A stretch of DNA of 64,000 bases from Phycisphaeraceae bacterium (GCA_020639135.1 JACKHE010000005.1:124001-188000), one strand, 5' to 3'; numbered from the stretch's first letter, positions 8,175-16,853 are shown. The notes: generated from the sequence alone by a model not told the origin. Translations and numbers: made by a program.

Positions 8175-8484
8175 GTCAGGCCTTTTCAAACCGAGCTGAC
8201 ACAGACACGTCGATCTCCCGGGCAAGGTGCTCTGTTGATGTCAGTTCGGCCCCTATCTACGCGTGATGTTCATCGCAAGTGCGGCATTGTGACCAATTTA
8301 CGGTCAGGATGAATATGGGCTTCTCAGCAGGCGCCATCGGCAGCCCAGTCGCAATGATCGGGTCGAGCCATGCATCCCGAAGAGCAGGGCGATGCTCCGA
8401 GTAACAGAATCTACTCTGAACGGTACACAGACGTTGAAATGCGGAATACCCTAAAATCGATTGTCGGTCGGATGGAGCTGCACC
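8175..8484. other. Gene-free stretch
   Basis: No coding frame with a good start on the + strand. A 97-codon frame on the - strand across 8257-8550 overlaps the TIR gene start and is judged a chance frame. Confidence 0.4.
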
Positions 8485-9347
8485 GTGACAGATTGTAAAG
8501 AAACCGCCCACGGTGATGGAACGGCGAAGGACTTTGTCTTCATTAGCCACTCTCGCAGGGATCGGGCGTTTGTCGATCGCCTTGTCCGAGTCCTTCGGAG
8601 AGGCGGGATCGCGACCTGGCCAGATACCAACGAGCTAGCCCCAGGAGAGAATTGGCATTTGGCTATTGAGGCAGGCATTCGCCAGTCTGCGGCCTTTCTA
8701 TTTATGGCCAGTGCCGAATCGATCAACTCACAGTGGATCTCGACAGAACTCAAGGCCGTTTTCGGGAAGGGCACCTGCGTTATTCCAGTAGTGCTCGATA
8801 ACGAAGGTAAGCATGGCCTTCCTTCCTTCCTTCCTTCCTTCCTTCGCGATTGTGAATGGGTCGAATTCCGGACCGGTACGAGGCGGCTTTTGACCAACTC
8901 CTCAGGGCTCTCCTGCCGCTTCGCGCCGAGTCTGCGGTCAAACCAAGAGCCGGTCAAGCCAAAGGCTACGAGTTCCTCAGCTATGCTGAGCATGATGCTC
9001 CATTCGTGGATAGACTCAAGGAGTTCCTGAAGCAGCGCAACAACGGGTACTGGGACTATCGTGAGAGCGATCGAAATTACCATGCAGAATTTTACCTCGA
9101 ACTCGAATCTGTCATTCAGGAAGCTGCGGCGGTGCTATCCCTTTTATCACCTTGGTGGAAGCAAGCGCCCACGGCATTCAAGGAGTACTACTTTGCCATT
9201 GAGGTCGGGGTCCCCGTGTTCCTGCTGCGAGTCCGGAATCCCGGGCCCACGTTTGCTGTCGCAGGGATGCCATACATCAATATCTCGACAGATTACCATC
9301 TAGGTTTCAGGCAACTCGACAGAGAGTTGTTGAGAAATGGCCTTTAA
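8485..9347 (+). pseudogene. Double-TIR gene split by a frameshift
   Basis: GTG start at 8485 behind GGAG. The first TIR domain (DFVFISHSRRDRAFVDRLV ... INSQWISTELKAVF, catalytic Glu in STEL) is complete to WVEFR at about 8870. The natural continuation DRYEAAFDQLLRALLPL is in the -1 frame, so one base appears to be missing near 8870-8873. The second TIR domain (YEFLSYAEHDAPFVDRL ... AFKEYYFAIEVGVPVF) follows to 9347. Read through, the protein would be about 287 aa. A CCTT tetranucleotide array lies 25 bp upstream of the break and adds an in-frame LPSF duplication. This is either a recent loss-of-function, an assembly error or a switchable gene. No -1 slippery heptamer is visible. Confidence 0.8.
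8817..8845. repeat. CCTT tetranucleotide microsatellite, 7 copies plus one base
   Basis: Seven perfect CCTT units and a final C lie inside the first TIR domain, encoding LPSFLPSFL. A change of one unit would shift the frame; a change of three keeps it. Comparison with the usual TIR ending (one LPxFL) suggests that three units were added. Such arrays are classic phase-variation substrates. Confidence 0.95.
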
Positions 9348-9395
9348 TCATGTGGCGGTCACCGGGCGACTGCCGGACTCAACAAAGGAGAGAGC

Positions 9396-9767
9396 ATGGC
9401 TGAAAGGAAAGTAATATTCGTCGCGTTTGCGATTGAAGACGAGCGGCAGAGGGATCTCCTGAAGGGGCAGTCTCTTAATACGGCGTCGCCGTTTGAGTAC
9501 ACCGACATGTCCGTCAAAGAGCCATACAGCTCTGAATGGAAGGAGCGTGTCCGCACCCGAATTCGTCGCTCGGATGGAATAATCGCATTGGTGAGTAAGA
9601 ACTCACTTACATCCAGCGGGCAGAAATGGGAGATCGCGGTCGCCAGCGAGGAAGGAAAACGCGTCCTCGGCATCTGGGCATACGCCGATGACAGGACCAA
9701 CCTCCTAGGTGTCAGAACTGTAGCGTGGACCTGGAACGCCATTGGGGACTTTATTGACAGCTTTTGA
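9396..9767 (+). CDS. ThsB-like TIR protein, probable signal synthase of a type IV Thoeris system
   Basis: 123 aa, ATG behind AAAGGAGAG. It is a compact single TIR-like (DUF1863/MTH538) domain: VIFVAFAIEDERQRDLL, FEYTDMSVKEPYSSEWKERVRTRIRRSDGIIALVSKNS, then KWEIAVASEEGKRVLGIWA. The Glu in KWEI matches the NAD-cleaving residue of ThsB proteins. It ends 12 bp before the caspase gene, which has its own AAGGTGG site, so the two are co-transcribed. In type IV Thoeris a TIR of this class makes a cyclic ADP-ribose isomer that switches on a caspase-like protease; the gene pair fits that scheme. Assignment rests on motifs and gene order only. Confidence 0.8.
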   Translation: MAERKVIFVAFAIEDERQRDLLKGQSLNTASPFEYTDMSVKEPYSSEWKERVRTRIRRSDGIIALVSKNSLTSSGQKWEIAVASEEGKRVLGIWAYADDRTNLLGVRTVAWTWNAIGDFIDSF

Positions 9768-9779
9768 CAAGGTGGTGTC

Positions 9780-10754
9780 ATGCGCATCGCACTCATTGTC
9801 GGTATTGATTACTACGAACACGGTGGGGCACTGTATGGCTGCGTGGATGATGCGCACGTTGTTAAGGCGGTTTTGGATCGTCATGGCGACGGGGCGGTCA
9901 ATTTTGATTGCAAGCTCCTCACTGGAACAGGTCCGAATGATCGGGTCAATCGCAATGCCCTCAAGGATCACGTTGAAGAGTTATTCAAGGCACCGGCCGA
10001 GATTGCGCTGTTCTATTTTGCTGGACACGGCCATATTGAGGCGACCGGCGGCTATCTGCTGGCAACAGACTCACAACGCGGGGACGAGGGTCTCTCTCTT
10101 TCCGAGGTGCTGACGTTGGCAAATGCGTCGCCCGCACGTAATAAAGTTGTTGTGCTCGACAGCTGTCACTCTGGGATTGCTGGGAACCCTCCTTCATCCG
10201 GCAACCTCGCTGCGCTGTCTGAGGGAATGACGGTGCTTACAGCATCGACGGCTGACCAATACGCTACGGAAGAGCATGGAAATGGAATCTTCACGACACT
10301 GCTGGTGGATGCTCTGCAGGGTGGGGCTGCCAATCTCACAGGTGACATAACTCCCGGTAGCGTGTACGCGCACGTAGATCAATCTCTCGGCGCGTGGGAG
10401 CAGCGACCGGTATTCAAAACAAACGTGCGGCAGTTCGTCTCCCTGCGGAAGGTTCCTCCGCCAATCGAGTTGGACGCGCTGCGCCAGATCATCGAGTTCT
10501 TTCCCGGACCAGGGGCAGAGTTCCAACTCGATCCCACATTTGAACCTGAGTCAAAGGGTCGAGATTCTGACATGCCGCCTCCTGATCCCGAGAACACGCA
10601 AAGGTTTGCGGTGCTGCAACGCTATAACCGGCTGAACCTGGTCGTGCCGGTGGGGGCACCCCATATGTGGCACGCCGCGATGGAGAGCAAGACTTGCAAG
10701 CTGACAGTCCTTGGTGAGCACTACCGCCGCCTTGTGGAGCGGCAGCGAATTTAG
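9780..10754 (+). CDS. Caspase-like protease, probable effector of a type IV Thoeris system
   Basis: 324 aa. The C14 peptidase domain starts at residue 1 (IALIVGIDYYE) and carries the catalytic dyad: His83 in FYFAGHGH and Cys129 in LDSCHSG. The C-terminal part (about 225-324) is a separate domain, beginning with PPPIELDALRQIIEFFPG and including FAVLQRYNRLNLVVPVG and CKLTVLGEHYRRLV, seen at the C-terminus of other bacterial caspases and a candidate for binding the TIR-made signal. Activation would cause broad proteolysis and cell death or dormancy (family knowledge plus inference). The partner TIR gene is 12 bp upstream. Confidence 0.85.
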   Translation: MRIALIVGIDYYEHGGALYGCVDDAHVVKAVLDRHGDGAVNFDCKLLTGTGPNDRVNRNALKDHVEELFKAPAEIALFYFAGHGHIEATGGYLLATDSQRGDEGLSLSEVLTLANASPARNKVVVLDSCHSGIAGNPPSSGNLAALSEGMTVLTASTADQYATEEHGNGIFTTLLVDALQGGAANLTGDITPGSVYAHVDQSLGAWEQRPVFKTNVRQFVSLRKVPPPIELDALRQIIEFFPGPGAEFQLDPTFEPESKGRDSDMPPPDPENTQRFAVLQRYNRLNLVVPVGAPHMWHAAMESKTCKLTVLGEHYRRLVERQRI

Positions 10755-10783
10755 GGCGGTATCTGACTGCCAACGACCGATGA

Positions 10784-10999
10784 TTCCATTGTCCGAATCG
10801 TCTGGAGCATTCTCCGCGAGCGATCTTCATACTGAGAGTAGATTCCGCGTTTCCAGACTCCAAAGTCCGACTTGGACGACAAAGAGTTCAACCGGAGTTC
10901 CGTCACCCCGGGCAGAAGGTCGGGCGGCATTGGCGTTTCCACAAGGCCGCGATCGACGATTGGCTGAATGCAGGCGGATGTCCGGGACGCGGTCTGTGA
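10784..10999 (+). pseudogene. Remnant of an excisionase-type helix-turn-helix gene
   Basis: The +2 frame ends at TGA 10997-10999 with EFRHPGQKVGRHWRFHKA followed by AIDDWL, the typical C-terminal wing of MerR/Xis-type DNA-binding proteins. No ATG, GTG or TTG lies in the open frame, and the expected N-terminal helix-turn-helix is not readable. It looks like a decayed regulator left between the caspase and the ATPase, perhaps from an earlier insertion. It could also be an alternative-start gene, which I think unlikely. Confidence 0.5.
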
Positions 11000-11121
11000 T
11001 GCCAAGACGGCAAAGTCACTCTACAAGGGGCCCCTGGCGAACAACTACGGCGAATGATTCCGGCTATTGGGTGGCTTGGTCGAGGTCACACCGCTGTCGG
11101 GCCGATAGAATGGGGACGCAT

Positions 11122-12126
11122 ATGGCTACTTCCCCAGAACAAATCCGATTGCTGGTCGATTCGTTCGCCGAGCGCGATGATGAACGCTTCCGTACGGTCG
11201 CACTTGACATCGCAGCCGCAGCGGCAAGGGCGGGGGATCAAAAGCTCGCAAAATCTGTCCGGGCCATGGTTGATCGATCTCGAAGATCCGCGCTGCCATC
11301 GGTCGGTCCGAAGGCCGTGCCGATATCTCGTCCGGAGGGCGAGCTAGCGTCGCTGTTGACGGTTTCATATCCGAAGACTCGGTTCGTTGACATGGTCTTA
11401 CCTGCCAAGTCGAAGGCCATCCTGGAACGGATGCTCGAAGAGAACCGGTCGGCCACTACGCTACGGGCTCATGGATTCGAGCCGAGGAGAAGAGTTCTAC
11501 TCGCGGGCCCTCCAGGCTGTGGCAAGACCATGACTGCACGAGCAATCGCTGGGGAGACTGGATTGCCGCTTCTCGTGGTCCAGTTTCATGCCCTAATCAC
11601 CAAGTACATGGGCGAGACGGGCGCGAAGCTCCATGCCATCTTTGAGTCAATGTCATCGACCAGAGGGGTCTACCTCTTTGACGAGTTCGACGTTGTCGGT
11701 ACGAGCCGATCAGCGAGCAACGATGTTGGTGAAGCCCGACGAGTGGTCAACTCTTTTCTCCAACTGCTCGAACATGACGACTCAGAGAGCATCGTCATCG
11801 CAGCCACCAACATGGCAGGCACGCTCGATGAGGCGTTATTTCGGCGATTTGATGACATCGTCCAGTTCGGCAAGCCGAGTGGCGCTGAAGTTCGGAAACT
11901 TGTCGAGAACAGGCTTGCGGCCTTCGCTCCTCTGAAACTTCGCTGGACTGATATCTCAACAACCGCCAGGGGCTTAAGCCATGCCGAGGTTGTAAAGGCC
12001 TGCGAGGATGCTGCCAAGGCAGTGGTGCTGGGACACAAATCTGTGGTGACAACGGCCCAGATTGTCAGCGCTCTCAAGGCTCGAAGGCGCCCCTCGGCTC
12101 GGGCGAACCGCTCCCGAACGACGTAG
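11122..12126 (+). CDS. ietA: AAA+ ATPase, IetA-like
   Basis: 334 aa from ATG 11122; an in-frame ATG 12 bp upstream is possible. The N-terminus (SPEQIRLLVDSFAERDDERF) is a helical domain typical of IetA. The AAA domain has Walker A GPPGCGKT at residues 129-136, the pore-like loop KYMGETG, Walker B VYLFDEFD at about 184-191, sensor 1 VIAATN and an arginine-finger region LDEALFRRFDD, as in ClpX/FtsH/katanin-type ATPases. The stop is 9 bp before a subtilase gene. ATPase plus subtilase is the IetAS pair, first described as a plasmid incompatibility-enhancing module and later as an anti-phage system. The ATPase may control access of substrates to, or release of, the protease. Confidence 0.9.
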   Translation: MATSPEQIRLLVDSFAERDDERFRTVALDIAAAAARAGDQKLAKSVRAMVDRSRRSALPSVGPKAVPISRPEGELASLLTVSYPKTRFVDMVLPAKSKAILERMLEENRSATTLRAHGFEPRRRVLLAGPPGCGKTMTARAIAGETGLPLLVVQFHALITKYMGETGAKLHAIFESMSSTRGVYLFDEFDVVGTSRSASNDVGEARRVVNSFLQLLEHDDSESIVIAATNMAGTLDEALFRRFDDIVQFGKPSGAEVRKLVENRLAAFAPLKLRWTDISTTARGLSHAEVVKACEDAAKAVVLGHKSVVTTAQIVSALKARRRPSARANRSRTT

Positions 12127-12135
12127 CATGATTGC

Positions 12136-14622
12136 ATGTCGCAGCTCCCGCATCTGCAACTGATTGGTGGAGTCAGCGGAGTTCCGTATACCCGCCCCAA
12201 GTCCGGCTTCGGCGAATTCCAGACTCCTCCGAGAGATCGGATTGGACACGCTCGCTCATTACGGCAGAGCCTTCAATCTGCTCTTGCTCAAGGGCAAGCG
12301 GAGATCGAAGCACAACCTACGCCCGACGCAGTCACTGGATTGCAGTTCGTGATCGAGAGCCATGCGGGATATGACCTGCGACTTGAGAGCCTTGAGAATC
12401 GTCGGAAGGGCATCAAGCTACTTCACGTTAGTCAAGATGGCGATGTCCAACGGGCCGTAATCTTCGTTCCGCGGACAGCGTACGGTACTCTGTCGGATCG
12501 GATCGACGAATACGAAACTCGTGTCAGAGACTCAGGCAATCCTTGGCATGCCCCTCTAATCGAGAGCATCGAGCGGATTCGGTTAGCAATTGCGGAGGAT
12601 CTATGGTCTGACCCTACGCCATTCCCCGCTGATGAAGGTGCACTTTGGTGGGAGGCCTGGATTCCGCTTGATGGTAAAGAACCGGCTGTCATTCATGGCG
12701 AGTTGATCGAGTTGGCGGTGAGCCTTGGGATCGGGATCGGTCGGCGTTGGCTCACGTTCTCAGAGCGGCTCGTCACCCTCGTCAAGGCACGCCCTTCGGA
12801 TTGGGCTCGATCGCGTCAGTTGCTCGAAACAGTGGCGGAACTACGAGCCCCCGTCGAGCCTGCTGCCCCGTATCTCAATCTATCGCCGATTGAGCAGGCT
12901 GCGTGGATCAATAACCTCAGAGCGAGGATTCGGATTGCTCATCCCAATGCTCCTGCCGTTTGCTTGCTCGATACCGGAGTGGATCGAGGACATCCGCTCC
13001 TCGAAGATTCGCTTCTGGAAGCCGATTGGCAAGCCGTCGATAGCGATTGGGGATCTGCGGACAATGCTGAGCAAGAGGGGCACGGTCCACATGGAACGTT
13101 GATGGCAGGGACGGCACTCTTTGGCGATCTAGGCGAGCGGCTTCGAGAATTTGGCACCCTCAGCTTGAGCCATCGTCTTGAGTCCATCCGAATTCTGCCG
13201 AGGCGGGGCAACAACGATCCTGAGCTTTACGGAGACATCACGCAGCAGGCGGTCTCTCTCGCTGAAGTAGCTGCCCCCGCTCGCCGCAGAGCCGTATGCC
13301 TCGCCGTCACCGCTAAGGACACATCTGGTCAAGGCGCCCCCAGTTCGTGGTCTGCTGCCGTTGACCAGTTGGCATATGGCGACGGGGCGTTAACTCGGAT
13401 GGTTCTCGTATCGGCAGGGAACATTCGGGAGTACACAAACGGGTACGCCTACCCACAGTCGAACCTCGATGCAGCGGGAATACTCGACGATCCCGCTCAA
13501 GCGTCGAACGCACTGGTCGTCGGAGCATTCACTCAACGAACGCAGCTATCGCCAGATTACGCTGGATGGCGTGCAATCGCTCCCGCAGGCGGCCTCGCTC
13601 CCATGAGCCGTACGAGCGCTGCATGGGACCAAGGTAATCGCTCCCCGTGGCCACTCAAGCCCGACATCGTTTTTGAGGGCGGCAACTTGATCACCGACGC
13701 CTCGTCAGCGATCTCTCCATGCGCCGAAACAGAACTGCTGACGACATCGGTCGCAACTACCGGCGCGCTCTTCGACACGAACTCTGGAACCAGCGCTGGG
13801 GTCGCTCAGGCATCTCGATTAGCCGCCCGAATCATGGCGAAGTACCCTTCATTGAGACCCGAGACCATTCGGGCGCTTCTTGTTCACTCCGCCGAATGGA
13901 CGGACGCGATGCGAGAGCAAGTGCCAGGCACGACCAAGGAAGTGGTTCGCCGTCGAGTTCGTACCTTCGGCTATGGTGTTCCGAACGAGTTGCGAGCCAT
14001 GTCGAGCTTGTCGAACGCCGTCACGCTCGTATCCGAATCAGCGATTACGCCGTACACGACCGGCAGCAATGGAGCGAAAGCGAATCAGATGGGGCTTCAC
14101 GAGTTGCCCTGGCCGAGCGATGCTCTGTATGCCCTCGGTGATGTCCAAGTCCGCATGCGGGTCACTTTGTCGTACTTCATCGAGCCCAATCCCGGGCGTC
14201 GGGGCCGAATCCCTCGGTCTCGCTACGCATCGCATGGTCTCCGATTCGATGTGCTTCGTCCTGGCGAAACGGTCGATGAGTTTCGACAGCGGGTTTCTGC
14301 CGCGGAGCGGGACGACCCCGATGCAGACATCGACACGACGGGCGAGTCGAGGGACTGGGTCATCGGAGTCAATGGCCGAGCGCGAGGCTCCCTCCAAGCA
14401 GATTGGTGGGAGGGCTCAGCCACGCAACTTGCGGGGAGTCATGCGATTGCCGTCTACCCCGTCACGGGGTGGTGGAAAGAACGGTCCTTCCTCGGCAAGG
14501 TCGAATCACCCGCCCGCTACAGCCTCGTCGTCTCGATCGAGACTCCTCCGGAAGCGATCGATCTGTATGCGCTCCTGACAGCGCAGACAGAGATCCAGGT
14601 CGAAGCTGTAGGCAACGCGTAG
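12136..14622 (+). CDS. ietS: Subtilisin-like serine protease, IetS-like
   Basis: 828 aa, no signal peptide, so it acts in the cytosol. The N-terminal about 260 residues form a family-specific domain. The S8 peptidase domain follows with all three catalytic residues: Asp279 in CLLDTGVDRGHPLL, His319 in HGPHGTLMAG and Ser553 in NSGTSAGVAQ. After about residue 640 there is a beta-rich region (VQVRMRVTLSYFIEPNPGRR). The gene follows ietA by 9 bp, and the intrinsic terminator at 14794 is the likely end of the transcript. IetS alone is known to be toxic in the plasmid-borne system, so ATPase-controlled proteolysis is the probable mechanism. Confidence 0.92.
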   Translation: MSQLPHLQLIGGVSGVPYTRPKSGFGEFQTPPRDRIGHARSLRQSLQSALAQGQAEIEAQPTPDAVTGLQFVIESHAGYDLRLESLENRRKGIKLLHVSQDGDVQRAVIFVPRTAYGTLSDRIDEYETRVRDSGNPWHAPLIESIERIRLAIAEDLWSDPTPFPADEGALWWEAWIPLDGKEPAVIHGELIELAVSLGIGIGRRWLTFSERLVTLVKARPSDWARSRQLLETVAELRAPVEPAAPYLNLSPIEQAAWINNLRARIRIAHPNAPAVCLLDTGVDRGHPLLEDSLLEADWQAVDSDWGSADNAEQEGHGPHGTLMAGTALFGDLGERLREFGTLSLSHRLESIRILPRRGNNDPELYGDITQQAVSLAEVAAPARRRAVCLAVTAKDTSGQGAPSSWSAAVDQLAYGDGALTRMVLVSAGNIREYTNGYAYPQSNLDAAGILDDPAQASNALVVGAFTQRTQLSPDYAGWRAIAPAGGLAPMSRTSAAWDQGNRSPWPLKPDIVFEGGNLITDASSAISPCAETELLTTSVATTGALFDTNSGTSAGVAQASRLAARIMAKYPSLRPETIRALLVHSAEWTDAMREQVPGTTKEVVRRRVRTFGYGVPNELRAMSSLSNAVTLVSESAITPYTTGSNGAKANQMGLHELPWPSDALYALGDVQVRMRVTLSYFIEPNPGRRGRIPRSRYASHGLRFDVLRPGETVDEFRQRVSAAERDDPDADIDTTGESRDWVIGVNGRARGSLQADWWEGSATQLAGSHAIAVYPVTGWWKERSFLGKVESPARYSLVVSIETPPEAIDLYALLTAQTEIQVEAVGNA

Positions 14623-14793
14623 CTGGCATTTGAAAGGTCTGCCGAGCTGGTTGTTCCTCAACATGCGTTCTTGGCGCAAAGATGCCGGGCATTCCGATTA
14701 CTTGAAGCCAATAGGTATCCCGCCGTGACCTGACCGGAAGGGCTGTTCACGGAAAGGCAATAGCTCGTGGGGCCATGCCGTAGGCAACCTCTA

Positions 14794-14818
14794 GCGTCCA
14801 CCTGTGGACGCTTTTTTT
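14794..14818 (+). terminator. Intrinsic terminator after ietS
   Basis: GCGTCCA (14794-14800) pairs with TGGACGC (14805-14811) around a CCTG loop, followed by seven T. It ends the + strand island and precedes the convergent integrase gene. Confidence 0.85.
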
Positions 14819-14899
14819 GCATCTTGAGCCCAAGGGATGCATAAGATCGTTGCTATAGCTGAAATGCATCAATGATACTTATCAGGTGGAAATGTAGCT

Positions 14900-16024
14900 C
14901 TAGCAAGTAACTAAAGCCTGCATGACCTTCTCCGACTCCCCATCATGCAGGTGGTAGTACAAATCGAGGATCGAGGAGCTTGAATGGCCCATCCACGCCA
15001 TCGCCATGCGGTAGGGGACGCCGGAGTTGGCGATCATCGAGGCGAAGTGGTGCCTCATCGAGTGGGTTTTCAGGCGGCTGTCAGCTCCGACGGCCCTGGC
15101 GGCGGTCTTGATCCTGGCCAGGATCATCCGGTCGCGCATCGGCGGGAGCATCCAGTCGCCTGAGCGGGGCAGCCCCTCGACAACTGGACGGATCCGAGGA
15201 TGGATTGGCACTGACCGCTCCTCTTTGTCTTTAGTTGTCCCGTTGGAGCCGCCGCGACGGATCCGAAAAAATCCCAGCTCACCCTTGTCGAGGAGCACAT
15301 CCTCCCAGCGGAGGGCCAGCAGCTCGCCAACGCGCATCCCGGAATAGGCCAGGACGGCGACAGCTTCGGTGTAGGGGCTGTCTAGGCGCCCAATGATCGC
15401 CTCGACCTCCTCGGTGGTCGGGCACGGCTGCGGGCGAGCCTTGGCCTTGGGTAGTTCGGCCCCCGCGAACTCGTACGTCGGCGTCATCTTCTGCCGCCAC
15501 GCCCACTTGAAGAGCTGCTTCCAGAGGACCATGGCGCTGTAGATGGACTTGGGGCTGTAGGGGGCGCGCTGCTTGTGGCGCTTGGACTCCAGCCACGCCT
15601 TGAAGCGGTACAGGTCACGCTCGACAGCGCGGTCGGCATAGACGAGCATGATGGATTTGCAGAACTGCCGGATCTTCTCCAGCTCGGAACGGTACTTGGC
15701 CTGTGACTTGGGCGCGAGGCCCTTGTTCTCGCAATGCTCGGAGTACTGATCAGCAAGATCGTCGATGGTGATGCGCTCGATACGATCTTGAGCACGACCA
15801 GCGTCGAGACGCTGCTGGATTTCATACGCCTTGCGCTTTGCGGCCTGTTTGTTCCGGGTGCCCAGCCCAACGACGCGGCGCACGCCATCTACATCTGTGA
15901 AGCGGGCAGAATAGGCCTGATAGGTGACGGTCCTCCGCTGCCCGCCCTTGGTCTTGCGGTTAACCGTGCGGCGATAGATGGTGACCTCGGTGCCATCAAC
16001 CTTCTCAGCATTGGGGTACGCCAT
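14900..16024 (-). CDS. Tyrosine recombinase (integrase)
   Basis: 374 aa. N-terminal arm-type domain, then a SAM-like core-binding domain (DRIERITIDDLADQYSEHC) and the catalytic domain from about residue 190: YSGMRVGELLALRWEDV with the first Arg, a Lys in the beta hairpin, HSMRHHFAS with His-x-x-Arg, and AMAWMGHSSSSILDLYYH with the His and the Tyr nucleophile. Length and order are normal for XerC/phage-type integrases. The start is 3 bp from the excisionase stop, with a GAGGA ribosome site inside that gene, so int and xis are coupled. It marks the left end of the integrative element; the attachment site itself was not identified. Confidence 0.93.
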   Translation of the reverse strand: MAYPNAEKVDGTEVTIYRRTVNRKTKGGQRRTVTYQAYSARFTDVDGVRRVVGLGTRNKQAAKRKAYEIQQRLDAGRAQDRIERITIDDLADQYSEHCENKGLAPKSQAKYRSELEKIRQFCKSIMLVYADRAVERDLYRFKAWLESKRHKQRAPYSPKSIYSAMVLWKQLFKWAWRQKMTPTYEFAGAELPKAKARPQPCPTTEEVEAIIGRLDSPYTEAVAVLAYSGMRVGELLALRWEDVLLDKGELGFFRIRRGGSNGTTKDKEERSVPIHPRIRPVVEGLPRSGDWMLPPMRDRMILARIKTAARAVGADSRLKTHSMRHHFASMIANSGVPYRMAMAWMGHSSSSILDLYYHLHDGESEKVMQALVTC

Positions 16025-16027
16025 GGG

Positions 16028-16318
16028 TCAGTCGTCCTCCCTCGTGGAAGGGGCGGAGAACGTACCGCTGCTGCCGGTCGGGCGCAACCGTTTTCGCCTG
16101 GATCGACCGCTAAAAAACCACTCCACCAGCCCATCGCGCCAGAATCTCAGGGGATTCCCTCGTCTAACGGACCTCTTACAACAGCGGTCCTCGCTCACCC
16201 AGCGGTAGATCGTGGACTTGGAAACTTGGAGGAGCGCGGCGGCCTGGTCCGGCGTGAGGATGGGCGGGAAGCGGTCCGCGTCGATGGCCTCTCGGATCTC
16301 CTCCCTAGAGAACTTCAT
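16028..16318 (-). CDS. Excisionase / MerR-type helix-turn-helix protein
   Basis: 96 aa from ATG 16318. Residues about 19-55 read PILTPDQAAALLQVSKSTIY, RWVSEDRC and NPLRFWRDGLVEWF, the classical helix_turn_helix_17 excisionase motif (TPDQAA, VSKSTIYRWV, RFWRD). A Lys/Arg-rich tail follows. It overlaps the small membrane protein gene upstream by 14 nt and is 3 bp from the integrase, so it is in one operon with them. It probably directs recombination toward excision. Confidence 0.88.
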   Translation of the reverse strand: MKFSREEIREAIDADRFPPILTPDQAAALLQVSKSTIYRWVSEDRCCKRSVRRGNPLRFWRDGLVEWFFSGRSRRKRLRPTGSSGTFSAPSTREDD

Positions 16319-16580
16319 CGATGATCTCGCGGGGCTGGGCGCGCCGGGTGTTCGTCCCGATGTGCGGGTTGCACTCTTGGAAGGGTCGCATCGGTGGGGA
16401 GGGGTTGACGTCGCCGCGCGTGGCGACCCCACCGCCACCACCGTCATTGCCGAGGATCGCGCCCATAACTCCGAGCGCCACTCCGACGACGACAGCGATT
16501 GGGAAGAAGCACGAGTTCAGGAAGGCGTCAAGTGCGCGTTCAGCGTCAAACACCGCGATCATGCTGATCAATTGATTCAT
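16305..16580 (-). CDS. Small membrane protein with NPxPPxRxFQ motif, copy 1
   Basis: 91 aa, ATG behind GGAGAA. One transmembrane helix at about 24-44 (CFFPIAVVVGVALGVMGAIL), then a Gly run, then RGDVNPSPPMRPFQ at residues 55-68. The motif recurs in the two upstream genes. The family is unknown to me. It could be a filament or coat subunit, a membrane adaptor, or a cell-surface peptide. It sits immediately 5' of xis in the same operon. Confidence 0.75.
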   Translation of the reverse strand: MNQLISMIAVFDAERALDAFLNSCFFPIAVVVGVALGVMGAILGNDGGGGGVATRGDVNPSPPMRPFQECNPHIGTNTRRAQPREIIDEVL

Positions 16581-16640
16581 GGCGAGTTCTCCGTGTTGAC
16601 AGGGTGATGGGCGTCATCCGTCCGGCTTCTTGGCGGGTGC

Positions 16641-16853
16641 TCAGGTGTACGGGCTGCCGTATTGGAAAGCCCGCACCGGGGGCATTGGGTTGATGTCGCC
16701 GCGGGTGATGCACCCGCCGCCTCCACCGTCGCCATCGCCGAAGATGAGGGCGAAGACCAAGATGGCGATGAGAATCGCCATGCCGAGCGCACCGGCGCCG
16801 GGGTCATACGCGCCGGAACCGATCTGCGCGAAATACTCCAGGATCGTGATCAT
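16641..16853 (-). CDS. Small membrane protein with NPxPPxRxFQ motif, copy 2
   Basis: 70 aa, ATG behind AGGAGG; its start overlaps the stop of the third copy (ATGA). One transmembrane helix at about 22-39 (LGMAILIAILVFALIFGD), a GDGGGGG linker, and RGDINPMPPVRAFQ at 51-64 close to the C-terminus. The topology (helix, glycine linker, motif) matches copy 1 almost exactly, so the two are diverged duplicates. Confidence 0.78.
   Translation of the reverse strand: MITILEYFAQIGSGAYDPGAGALGMAILIAILVFALIFGDGDGGGGGCITRGDINPMPPVRAFQYGSPYT

Noticed and set aside
8257..8550. 97-codon - strand frame ending CRTCDEHHA
   Set aside because: Overlaps the start of the TIR gene and has no ribosome site; the Cys/His ending alone is not enough support.
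8861..8880. Programmed -1 frameshift in the double-TIR gene
   Set aside because: No X-XXY-YYZ slippery heptamer or clear downstream stimulator; a simple one-base deletion explains it better.
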